Of a stretch of 5,684 nt of DNA, positions 1 to 5,603 are shown piece by piece. A model generated the notes under the pieces. It did no database searches, was not told the origin of the DNA, and saw nothing but the letters and a program-made list of their open reading frames with translations. Both the position numbers and the translations under genes were made by a program. The stretch comes from Bacteroidales bacterium UBA2764 (GTDB lineage Bacteria > Bacteroidota > Bacteroidia > Bacteroidales > Paludibacteraceae): the NCBI GenBank assembly GCA_002352705.1, contig DEIW01000204.1, forward strand, positions 2,229 to 7,912, read 5' to 3'. Position 1 is the stretch's first letter; every line of letters starts with the position of its first letter.

Positions 1-548
1 CGAAAGCAGAAAGTCGAAAGACCTTGCTGCATGTCTCTTGTTTCGACGAGAAAGCCAAGAATGTCAAAGGTCTGCTGTGGGCTGCCAAGATGCTGTCCGA
101 AAAACGTCAGGACTGGCAGTTGGTCCTCGTTGGTACGGGCATAGACTACAAAGATGTTCGCGCGTACGCGGAAAGCCTCCGCTTCCCTGAAGGAATACTG
201 CGCTGGACCGGCGAACTGACACCGCGGGAAGTGGCGGAAGAGATGTCTCACGCAGACGCCTTCGTGCTCAATTCCAATTACGAAAACGCACCTGTTGTAT
301 TATCAGAGAGTATGGCCTCAGGCATACCTGTCATTGCTACTCGCGCAGGAGGTATGCCGGAAATGATAGCAGACGAATGCGGAATCCTTGTCCCGCCTCG
401 AAACGACCGAGCCTTAACAGAAGCAATGGAACACATGCTCGACCATCATAGTGAATACGACCGGGCTGCTATCCGTCAAACCGGAAAGAAATATTCGTAC
501 GAAGCGGTAGGAAAACAACTCAAAGAAATCTATGAAGAAGTCCATTAG
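1..548 (+). CDS. Glycosyltransferase, GT4 family (GT-B fold), 3' part only
   Basis: Transfers a sugar from a nucleotide-sugar donor to a growing glycan, presumably at the cytoplasmic face of the inner membrane. The gene enters from the left edge. The frame is open from the first full codon at position 3, so 181 codons of the C-terminal, donor-binding half are visible and the true start lies outside the window. The TTG at 24 is internal and not a start. Seen in order: a beta-strand and helix with KNVKGLLWAAKML, the strand LVLVGTG, WTGELTPREVAEEMSHADAFVLNS, then the GT4 signature E-x7-E (Glu codons at 282-284 and 306-308, in NYENAPVVLSES), followed by GIPVIATRAGGMPEMI and GILVPP. These match the Glycos_transf_1 domain (PF00534). 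The stop TAG lies inside the next gene, a 17-nt overlap that suggests translational coupling and a polysaccharide operon. Donor and acceptor cannot be read from the sequence. Confidence 0.93.
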   Translation, partial: KAESRKTLLHVSCFDEKAKNVKGLLWAAKMLSEKRQDWQLVLVGTGIDYKDVRAYAESLRFPEGILRWTGELTPREVAEEMSHADAFVLNSNYENAPVVLSESMASGIPVIATRAGGMPEMIADECGILVPPRNDRALTEAMEHMLDHHSEYDRAAIRQTGKKYSYEAVGKQLKEIYEEVH

Positions 549-1287
549 CCATCTGCTCTTCACGCGGTTTAATATTCAATACGAGCCGGAAGATTCAATA
601 GGCATCCGGCCCGAATGGCTGGAAGAACGGCTGCGTTTGTTTGAGGAATATACGCTGCCGTCCATCCGCAGCCAGAGTTGTCCTGATTTCACATGGATTA
701 TTCTTGGCGACAGCCGGACACCGGAAGAATACCGTAGGCGCATTGAGTTCTATTCCTCCCTCATGCCGCAGATCCGCGTGTATTGGACTTCCTATCAAAA
801 CGACGGGTACCATAGCCTGTACCGTCGGATAGGACGGGATTTCGGGGAAGGAAAAATCTTCATCTCAACCCGTCTGGATAGCGATGATGCGCTGCCGTCC
901 GGATATGTGGCAGCAGTTCAGCAAATCGCGAAGGAAGGGGTGGAAGGAATAGTCAGTTTTCCTGTCGGCCGTCAGACATTTGTCCGCGAAGGCAAGTCGT
1001 ATAAGATCCGTTACGTTCTAAACCACTCCACCAGCCGGATAGAGACCTCGGGGTTTGAGACGATCATGGTGTATGACCATACACAAGTGGATGTAAAGAC
1101 TATGCATGTTTATGAGACAGAAGAGCCGATGTGGGAGGAAATCGTGCATGGAGGGAACATGCTGAATGACTATGTCCCGAAATACCACTATTATATCAAC
1201 AGTCTGTCCGACGGGTGGGATCTGTTAAAACGCCGGGTACGTTTTCAGTTTAAGCGGTTGTCGCGGGTTTGCAAGGCTTTTTCGTAG
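532..1287 (+). CDS. Putative rhamnosyltransferase-like glycosyltransferase (PF11316 type)
   Basis: A complete 251-aa protein with no signal peptide or membrane segment, so probably cytoplasmic. The N-terminus SHLLFTRFNIQ, then the segment YTLPSIRSQSCPDFTWIILGD (residues 40-60), resemble the family annotated as putative rhamnosyl transferase, a GT-A-like fold. A DxDD motif in RLDSDDAL (residues 114-121; D116, D118, D119) is the likely metal and nucleotide-sugar site. WEEIVHGGN (201-209) is also typical of the family. The ATG at 532 lies inside the upstream gene, overlapping it by 17 nt, and no Shine-Dalgarno precedes it. The start is supported because the family motif begins within ten residues. 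The role is probably a late sugar addition to O-antigen, capsule or another exported glycan. Rhamnose as donor is a family label, not shown here. The last 43 bp overlap the flippase gene on the other strand. Confidence 0.88.
   Translation: MKKSISHLLFTRFNIQYEPEDSIGIRPEWLEERLRLFEEYTLPSIRSQSCPDFTWIILGDSRTPEEYRRRIEFYSSLMPQIRVYWTSYQNDGYHSLYRRIGRDFGEGKIFISTRLDSDDALPSGYVAAVQQIAKEGVEGIVSFPVGRQTFVREGKSYKIRYVLNHSTSRIETSGFETIMVYDHTQVDVKTMHVYETEEPMWEEIVHGGNMLNDYVPKYHYYINSLSDGWDLLKRRVRFQFKRLSRVCKAFS
1222..1248. repeat. Imperfect inverted repeat inside the convergent gene overlap
   Basis: AAAACG (1227-1232) and CGTTTT (1240-1245) can pair around a 7-nt loop. CTG (1222-1224) and CAG (1246-1248) extend the stem past a 2-nt bulge. 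The repeat covers the flippase stop codon (1247-1245 on the - strand). Because it is an inverted repeat, a similar hairpin could form in either transcript. It could be a weak bidirectional terminator or a chance fold within coding sequence. No long T-tract follows on either strand, so the terminator reading is weak. Confidence 0.25.
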
Positions 1288-2543
1288 TTCCGTATCATCG
1301 TCAGATACCAGATATACTGGGCGGCGCTTATGATTGCGCTGCCGATGGCATAGCCGATGACCGCTATCTCGAAACTGTTCAATGCAATACCTGTAGCAAC
1401 GCCGATAACCCGGCTGAGTGCCAGAAGAATCTCAAAGAGCAATCCTGTTTTTTGCCGGAAGAAAATATCCACCAGGTAGCCCGTGGAGCCGCATAACACG
1501 GAGCAGGCAAGCCATGGCAGCATCCATCGGATATATTCTCCGGTCACGCGCCATTCGTCCCCCAGCAGCCATGCAGTCAGTGCCGGTAAGACTATCCATA
1601 GAAGTGCAAAAGCGGGTATGATAACTGCCAAGGTCCAGAGAGTGAACCGTTTGTAGAAAGGCGCGATGGATAAACCGGCATTCACACGTTCTGTGGTCTT
1701 TTGGTATAAGACCTGATAGAGCGCTCTGGAGACAGTACTGACCGGCACAAAAGCGAGCATCAGTGCCATTCCCCAAAATCCGATCAGTCGCGAGCCGAAC
1801 AAAGGCGTGAGAACCAGAACCGGGAGTTGACCTACTATATTATTGAGCAACGCACGCGGAGTGGCATATTTTGGAAAATTGCTGTATTTTCGTGCAACGT
1901 CTTTGCAGGCATTCCAGTCCCCAACCAACAGTGATTTCAGAGATTTCTTCGCCGCTAATGAAAGCGAGATGCCTATCGCACAAAGCGGAGAGAGAACAGA
2001 CGCCCAGATCAGTCCGCCGCCGAGTTTTAACAGTCCGAATCCTGTTTTGTATCCCGCGGAGAAGACCGATTGGCTTATCTGGTATCCCGAAATGCGGGTA
2101 TAGGCTTTTTGCCGGATATACCAATAATTGAGGATGTTCCATAGACCCATTAGCATTACATACGCCGGCATTATCCAATAGTAGCGGGCCAGAGCGGGCG
2201 CGTTGAACAGCTGCGCTATTTTTCCGGAGAAAGGGATGGAGAGCACCAGAAGGGCAGTCGTTATCCCGACAGCCATGAGGCAGAGATGTACCAACGCTTG
2301 CGCATGTTTTTCCTCCTTTGGCAGCACGATGGCGTTGTACCATTCCTGCGTGGAGACGAGTACCAGAACCCCGCCGATGCTGATAAACAGGTTGAGCAAG
2401 CCGAATTGTTCCGGAGAATAGATACGCGTCAGAACGGGATAGACCAGCAGTCCCAACGCTTGTGCCACTATATTCGCAGAAATCAGTTTTCCGATATTTC
2501 TAACGGAAGGCGAACTCCAGATATGTGAAACAAAATGTTTCAT
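1245..2543 (-). CDS. Polysaccharide (O-antigen type) flippase, Wzx-like, MOP superfamily
   Basis: An inner-membrane protein of 432 aa expected to flip undecaprenyl-linked glycan units to the periplasmic side. I count about 12 hydrophobic segments, roughly at residues 18-36, 46-64, 84-104, 121-140, 155-172, 176-197, 232-250, 253-271, 300-327, 336-358, 366-388 and 392-416. The N-terminal pattern (ISANIVAQALGLLVYPVLTRIYSPEQFGLLN, quoted in pieces: ISANIVAQ, YPVLTRIYSPEQFGLL, then STQEWYNAIVLPK) is characteristic of LPS and polysaccharide exporters of the Polysacc_synt type (PF01943/PF13440). The length is normal for Wzx. The frame stays open for 55 codons upstream of the chosen ATG, but that stretch crosses the promoter and gives an unlikely sequence. 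Start codons further downstream would remove the first membrane helix. The gene appears monocistronic in the window, has its own promoter, and converges on two glycosyltransferase genes that probably serve the same glycan. No terminator is evident. Confidence 0.92.
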   Translation of the reverse strand: MKHFVSHIWSSPSVRNIGKLISANIVAQALGLLVYPVLTRIYSPEQFGLLNLFISIGGVLVLVSTQEWYNAIVLPKEEKHAQALVHLCLMAVGITTALLVLSIPFSGKIAQLFNAPALARYYWIMPAYVMLMGLWNILNYWYIRQKAYTRISGYQISQSVFSAGYKTGFGLLKLGGGLIWASVLSPLCAIGISLSLAAKKSLKSLLVGDWNACKDVARKYSNFPKYATPRALLNNIVGQLPVLVLTPLFGSRLIGFWGMALMLAFVPVSTVSRALYQVLYQKTTERVNAGLSIAPFYKRFTLWTLAVIIPAFALLWIVLPALTAWLLGDEWRVTGEYIRWMLPWLACSVLCGSTGYLVDIFFRQKTGLLFEILLALSRVIGVATGIALNSFEIAVIGYAIGSAIISAAQYIWYLTMIRNYEKALQTRDNRLN

Positions 2544-2552
2544 AAGTGGCTG

Positions 2553-2584
2553 CAAAGGTACTGCTTTTTTTGTATTTATACAAA
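2553..2584 (-). promoter_or_regulatory. Bacteroidetes-type promoter of the flippase gene
   Basis: Read on the - strand, a -33 box TTTG (2584-2581) is followed by exactly 20 nt and a -7 box TACCTTTG (2560-2553). This fits the TTTG / TAnnTTTG consensus of the primary sigma factor of Bacteroidetes. Only 9 nt separate the -7 box from the flippase ATG. If transcription starts a few bases past the box, as is usual, the leader is only about 4-6 nt. The spacer ends in seven A and GCAG, as in the tRNA-Leu promoter downstream. Confidence 0.85.
2569..2584. repeat. Inverted repeat over the flippase -33 box (possible operator)
   Basis: TTTGTAT (2569-2575) and ATACAAA (2578-2584) are perfect 7-bp arms separated by TT. 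The right arm contains the -33 box of the flippase promoter and the left arm lies in the spacer, so a bound regulator would block RNA polymerase. The region is very A+T-rich and such repeats can occur by chance. The similar half-sites at 2621-2638 make it more notable. Confidence 0.35.
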
Positions 2585-2620
2585 TAAAAACAAAGATTTT
2601 TCTCCTGTTTGATGAAAAAA

Positions 2621-2638
2621 ACACAAAAAAATTTGTGT
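2621..2638. repeat. Inverted repeat over the tonB -33 box (possible operator)
   Basis: ACACAAA (2621-2627) and TTTGTGT (2632-2638) are perfect 7-bp arms around AAAA. The right arm begins with the -33 box of the tonB promoter. The half-site TTTGTGT differs at one position from the TTTGTAT half-site at the flippase promoter, so one regulator could read both. An operator role is inferred only from position and symmetry. No flanking gene encodes a recognisable regulator. Confidence 0.35.
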
Positions 2639-2663
2639 ATATGCAATTTTTGTTGTATCTTTG
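2632..2663 (+). promoter_or_regulatory. Bacteroidetes-type promoter of tonB (and probably recG)
   Basis: The -33 box TTTG (2632-2635), a 20-nt spacer and the -7 box TATCTTTG (2656-2663) match the Bacteroidetes consensus. Transcription should begin near 2667-2669, giving a leader of about 35 nt before the tonB ATG at 2703. The leader has no Shine-Dalgarno and is A-rich just before the start, as is common in this phylum. There is room for little else between this promoter and the divergent flippase promoter. Confidence 0.85.
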
Positions 2664-2702
2664 CAGTCGATTTTGATAATTACGACCTAAAAAACACGTG
2701 AT

Positions 2703-3383
2703 ATGCAAGTTAAGAAGTCAGAACAAGCCAGTCTGGAGAAAGACAAACTCGTCTATGTATTGATGGGTTTGGTTTTCGTACTCAGCCTCGTTTATGTAGC
2801 GCTTGAGTGGACGGAAAGAGAGGTTACCAAGTATGAGGTAACGGACACGGAGTTCCTCTTTGAGGAAGAAGTAGAGATTCAACAAACAAGCCAAGAGACT
2901 CCTCCTCCCCCTCCCCCTCCTGCAGTACAAGAGGTAGAGGTGCTGAATGTGGTAGAGGATAACGTGGAGACCGAGTCTATCGAGGTTAATACGGAGGATG
3001 ACAAGGAGACCGAGGTCGTTATCGCCGCCCCTGTGGAGGCACCGGTAGAGGAAGAGGAAGAAGAAGTGGTATTCGTGGTAGTAGAGAAGATGCCGGAGTT
3101 CCCGGGTGGTCAGCAAGCCCTCTTCAAATACCTGAGTGAGAACGTCAAATATCCTGTTATTGCCCAAGAGAACGGTATTCAAGGTCGTGTTATCTGCCAG
3201 TTTGTGGTGAATAGAGACGGTTCGATTGTGGATGTAGAGGTTGTACGTTCCGGTGGTGATCCTTCGTTGGATAAAGAGGCAGTCCGCGTGATTAAGTCCA
3301 TGCCGAAATGGAAAGCAGGACAGCAGCGTGGAAAACCCGTCCGCGTGAAGTACACGGTTCCGGTTAACTTCAAATTGCAATAA
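2703..3383 (+). CDS. tonB: Energy transducer TonB, Bacteroidetes type
   Basis: Couples the inner-membrane proton-motive force (with ExbB and ExbD, not in this window) to TonB-dependent outer-membrane receptors for iron complexes, vitamins or glycans (SusC-like). The 226-aa protein has a short basic cytoplasmic N-terminus, one membrane anchor (about residues 16-36, LVYVLMGLVFVLSLVYVALE), and a periplasmic linker with seven consecutive prolines (67-73). A very acidic stretch ends in six Glu (116-121). The C-terminal TonB domain spans about 128-226 and includes MPEFPGGQQAL, YPVIAQENGIQGRV, VVNRDGSIVDVEVVRSGG, SLDKEAVRVIKSMPKW and VPVNFKLQ. It is full length. The start is supported by the promoter 40 nt upstream. 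The recG gene follows after 37 nt, so the pair is probably one transcript although their functions are unrelated. Bacteroidota usually carry several tonB paralogs, and which receptors this one serves cannot be told. Confidence 0.95.
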   Translation: MQVKKSEQASLEKDKLVYVLMGLVFVLSLVYVALEWTEREVTKYEVTDTEFLFEEEVEIQQTSQETPPPPPPPAVQEVEVLNVVEDNVETESIEVNTEDDKETEVVIAAPVEAPVEEEEEEVVFVVVEKMPEFPGGQQALFKYLSENVKYPVIAQENGIQGRVICQFVVNRDGSIVDVEVVRSGGDPSLDKEAVRVIKSMPKWKAGQQRGKPVRVKYTVPVNFKLQ

Positions 3384-3398
3384 CCGGCGCGTCGCCGG
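3384..3398. repeat. GC-rich hairpin between tonB and recG
   Basis: CCGGCG (3384-3389), loop CGT and CGCCGG (3393-3398) form a perfect 6-bp, all-G/C stem starting at the base after the tonB stop codon. No T-tract follows, so it is not a standard intrinsic terminator. It may attenuate readthrough into recG, protect the tonB 3' end, or guide RNA processing. It stands out against the A+T-rich intergenic regions elsewhere in the window. Confidence 0.5.
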
Positions 3399-3420
3399 AG
3401 ACGGATAGTCGTGCGGATAG

Positions 3421-5514
3421 ATGGAATTAGCCTATAGAGATATAGCATATTGTAAGAATGTCGGTGCAAAGCGTGCCGACATTCTTCGTAAAGAGCTGGG
3501 TGTGAACACCGCGCTCGATATGATACGCCAATATCCGTACAAGTATATTGACCGCAGCAGGTTTTATCGAATAGCAGAGTTGGACGACGAGGATACGTAT
3601 GTTCAGATTGTCGGCGAAGTGACTGAATGGCATACCATAGGTATCGGCAAGGCGCAGCGTCTCTCTGCTACTTTTTTTGACGGCACTCATCAGTGCGAAT
3701 TAGTGTGGTTTAAGGGCGTGCAGTACGTCAAGTTGCAACGAGGAGTCAAGTATCTGCTTTTCGGAAAGCCCAGCCGGTTTAATCATATCTATAATTTTGT
3801 TCATCCGGAATTGACGCCATGGGACAAGGTGACTCCGGAGATGACGCAAGGGTTGGAGCCGTATTATAACACTACGGAGAAGATGAAGCGCGTCAATCTG
3901 AACTCAAAAGCGATGCGCACTATCATTGCAGACCTGATGCCGGATGTGAAGAAAGGTGTTCCGGATACGATAGGCGCGGATATCCTGCAACATTATCGGC
4001 TGATGTCACTGACCGAGGCGCTGGTGAATGTTCATTTCCCCAAAGATACTCTGTCCATGCAGAACGCCCGCGCACGGCTGAAATTTGAGGAGTTATTCTA
4101 TATTCAACTGCAGATCCTGAGGCAGATGAAACGCCGGGAACAGAACCCCGGGTTCGCTATGCCGATGGTGGGTGCTCGTTTTCACGGGTTATACAAATCT
4201 CTGCCATTTGATTTGACCGGTGCACAGAAACGCGTTATCCGTGAGATACACGATGATCTCAAATCCGGCCGTCAGATGAACCGCTTGCTGCAAGGTGATG
4301 TGGGGTCGGGTAAAACCTTGGTAGCACTGCTATGCTGCCTTTTGGCGGTAGATAACGGTTATCAGGCGTGTATCATGGCTCCGACAGAAATATTAGCGAC
4401 CCAACACTATGAGACCCTGAAGGCGTTTCTGGCGCCATTGGGCGATGCGGTGCACGTGGCATTGCTGACGGGATCGACCACGGTGAAGAACCGTGTGCCC
4501 ATTCATAACGGGCTGCTGAACGGCACAATACATATACTTATAGGTACGCACGCGTTATTGGAGGATGCCGTACAATGGCAGAACTTAGGATTTGTGGTTA
4601 TCGACGAGCAGCATCGTTTCGGTGTGGCGCAGCGCGCCAAACTATGGACGAAAAACCAGATACCGCCACATATTCTGGTGATGACTGCTACGCCTATTCC
4701 CCGTACGCTGGCAATGACGATGTATGGCGATCTGCATGTGTCGGTCATTGATGAGCTGCCGCCGGGTCGCAAACCTGTCCAAACGATACATTACTCTTTG
4801 CAAAAACGCGCGCAGGTATACTCGTTCATGCGCAAGCAAATAGAGGCCGGCAGGCAGATATATGTCGTATTCCCTCTCATCAAAGAGAATGAGAAAATGG
4901 ATCTTCAGGACTTGCAAAACGGCTTTAATGAACTTTGCGAGGCTTTCCCGGAATACAAGATATCCATGGTTCACGGTCAGATGAAGGCTGCTGATAAGGA
5001 GTTGCAGATGAACCGTTTTTCTTCCGGTGAAACACAGATACTGGTTGCTACAACCGTTATTGAGGTAGGAGTAAACGTACCGAATGCCACGGTGATGATG
5101 ATTCAGAACGCAGAACGTTTCGGTCTGAGCCAGCTTCATCAGCTCCGCGGACGCGTAGGGCGGGGCGGGGAACAGAGTTATTGTTTGTTACTCACGAATA
5201 CGGAGATCAGTTCCGATACGCGCAAGAGGATGGATATCATGGTTGCTACCAACGACGGTTTCCGTATTGCTGAGGCTGATTTGCAGTTGCGGGGTCCCGG
5301 TGACATGCAAGGTACCTTACAATCCGGTACGCCCTTCGAGCTGCATATTGCTAATTTAGCAACCGATGGCCAGTTGCTAACACTTGCCCGTCAGGCGGCT
5401 TTGGAGATTCTGGATAAAGATCCTCTTCTCGAGGATGAGATGAACCGGATATATAAGCGGCAATTGGATATTTTGCGTGTTTCGCAGTCATATAATTGGG
5501 GAGAAATAAGTTAA
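3421..5514 (+). CDS. recG: ATP-dependent DNA helicase RecG
   Basis: A double-stranded DNA translocase that remodels stalled forks, Holliday junctions and R- or D-loops in DNA repair and recombination. The 697-aa length is normal. An N-terminal wedge/OB region (about 56-130, with YVQIVGEVTEW and KYLLFGKPSRF) precedes an SF2 helicase core. The core shows FDLTGAQKRVIREI (263-276), Walker A GDVGSGKT (292-299), APTEILATQHY (320-330), the DEQH box typical of RecG (395-398), TATPIPRTLAMT (422-433), VHGQM (517-521), ATTVIEVGVNVPNA (543-556) and QLRGRVGRG (574-582). The translocation region follows as LRGPGDMQGTLQSG (623-636). No key residue is missing. The ATG directly follows an in-frame TAG (3418-3420), so no earlier start is possible. 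No Shine-Dalgarno or own promoter is seen in the 37-nt gap after tonB, so co-transcription is likely. Confidence 0.98.
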   Translation: MELAYRDIAYCKNVGAKRADILRKELGVNTALDMIRQYPYKYIDRSRFYRIAELDDEDTYVQIVGEVTEWHTIGIGKAQRLSATFFDGTHQCELVWFKGVQYVKLQRGVKYLLFGKPSRFNHIYNFVHPELTPWDKVTPEMTQGLEPYYNTTEKMKRVNLNSKAMRTIIADLMPDVKKGVPDTIGADILQHYRLMSLTEALVNVHFPKDTLSMQNARARLKFEELFYIQLQILRQMKRREQNPGFAMPMVGARFHGLYKSLPFDLTGAQKRVIREIHDDLKSGRQMNRLLQGDVGSGKTLVALLCCLLAVDNGYQACIMAPTEILATQHYETLKAFLAPLGDAVHVALLTGSTTVKNRVPIHNGLLNGTIHILIGTHALLEDAVQWQNLGFVVIDEQHRFGVAQRAKLWTKNQIPPHILVMTATPIPRTLAMTMYGDLHVSVIDELPPGRKPVQTIHYSLQKRAQVYSFMRKQIEAGRQIYVVFPLIKENEKMDLQDLQNGFNELCEAFPEYKISMVHGQMKAADKELQMNRFSSGETQILVATTVIEVGVNVPNATVMMIQNAERFGLSQLHQLRGRVGRGGEQSYCLLLTNTEISSDTRKRMDIMVATNDGFRIAEADLQLRGPGDMQGTLQSGTPFELHIANLATDGQLLTLARQAALEILDKDPLLEDEMNRIYKRQLDILRVSQSYNWGEIS

Positions 5515-5521
5515 TTTGCCG

Positions 5522-5546
5522 TTTTTTTGCAAAAAAAGTGCAAAAA
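5522..5546. repeat. A/T palindrome and inverted repeat downstream of recG
   Basis: Seven T, GC and seven A form a perfect 16-bp palindrome (5522-5537). TTTTTGC (5524-5530) can also pair with GCAAAAA (5540-5546) around a 9-nt loop. This is the only candidate for ending the recG transcript before the tRNA promoter, but the stem is nearly all A-T and is not a convincing terminator. It could instead act as a bent or UP-like element upstream of the tRNA promoter. Confidence 0.3.
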
Positions 5547-5548
5547 TA

Positions 5549-5580
5549 TTTGCGTATTTGAAAAAAAAGCAGTACTTTTG
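5549..5580 (+). promoter_or_regulatory. Bacteroidetes-type promoter of tRNA-Leu
   Basis: The -33 box TTTG (5549-5552), exactly 20 nt, then the -7 box TACTTTTG (5573-5580). Transcription should start near 5584-5586, leaving a leader of about 18-20 nt for RNase P to remove. Runs of A upstream and in the spacer suggest a strong, constitutive promoter. From the A-tract to just past the -7 box (5562-5582) it matches the flippase promoter at 20 of 21 positions. Confidence 0.87.
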
Positions 5581-5582
5581 CA

Positions 5583-5602
5583 CGCTTTTTTCACGAAAAG
5601 CG
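5583..5602 (+). repeat. Inverted repeat in the tRNA-Leu leader
   Basis: CGCTTTT (5583-5589) and AAAAGCG (5596-5602) are perfect 7-bp arms with a 6-nt loop, ending one base before the mature tRNA 5' end at 5604. If the transcript starts near 5584-5586, most of the leader would be this hairpin. It may shape the precursor for RNase P cleavage or keep the leader from mispairing with the tRNA. Confidence 0.45.
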
Positions 5603-5603
5603 C

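Noticed and set aside
595..832. Short open frames of 63 and 72 codons within the rhamnosyltransferase-like gene.
   Set aside because: Shadows of the coding frame with no promoter, no family resemblance and low-complexity composition.
1269..2528. Several + strand and out-of-frame - strand open frames of 67-167 codons within the flippase gene.
   Set aside because: None shows a recognisable domain, and all lie inside the flippase reading frame, which has clear membrane-protein character throughout.
1..2543. Possible horizontally acquired polysaccharide island.
   Set aside because: By eye the glycosyltransferase and flippase genes have base composition similar to recG, and no transposase, integrase or flanking repeat is present in the window.
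2544..2708. 55-codon N-terminal extension of the flippase frame up to a start at 2708.
   Set aside because: It would run across both promoters and past the tonB ATG, gives an unlike-protein sequence of A/T-rich DNA, and the conserved flippase N-terminus begins at the ATG at 2543.
2718..3380. Long open frame (220 codons) on the - strand spanning almost all of tonB.
   Set aside because: It is the mirror of a well-supported tonB gene. Glu-rich coding with GAG/GAA makes the antisense frame rich in Leu and Phe and free of stops. The protein shows no family motif and there is no promoter for it.
3402..3420. Direct repeat CGGATAG at 3402-3408 and 3414-3420 just before recG.
   Set aside because: Only 7 bp, two copies, and the same heptamer occurs elsewhere in coding DNA (for example near 825 and 1036), so chance is likely. 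It is not a convincing ribosome-binding or operator signal.
5557..5560. A second TTTG between the tRNA-Leu -33 and -7 boxes as an alternative -33 box.
   Set aside because: It would leave only 12 nt to the -7 box, while the TTTG at 5549 gives the same 20-nt spacing as the other two promoters.
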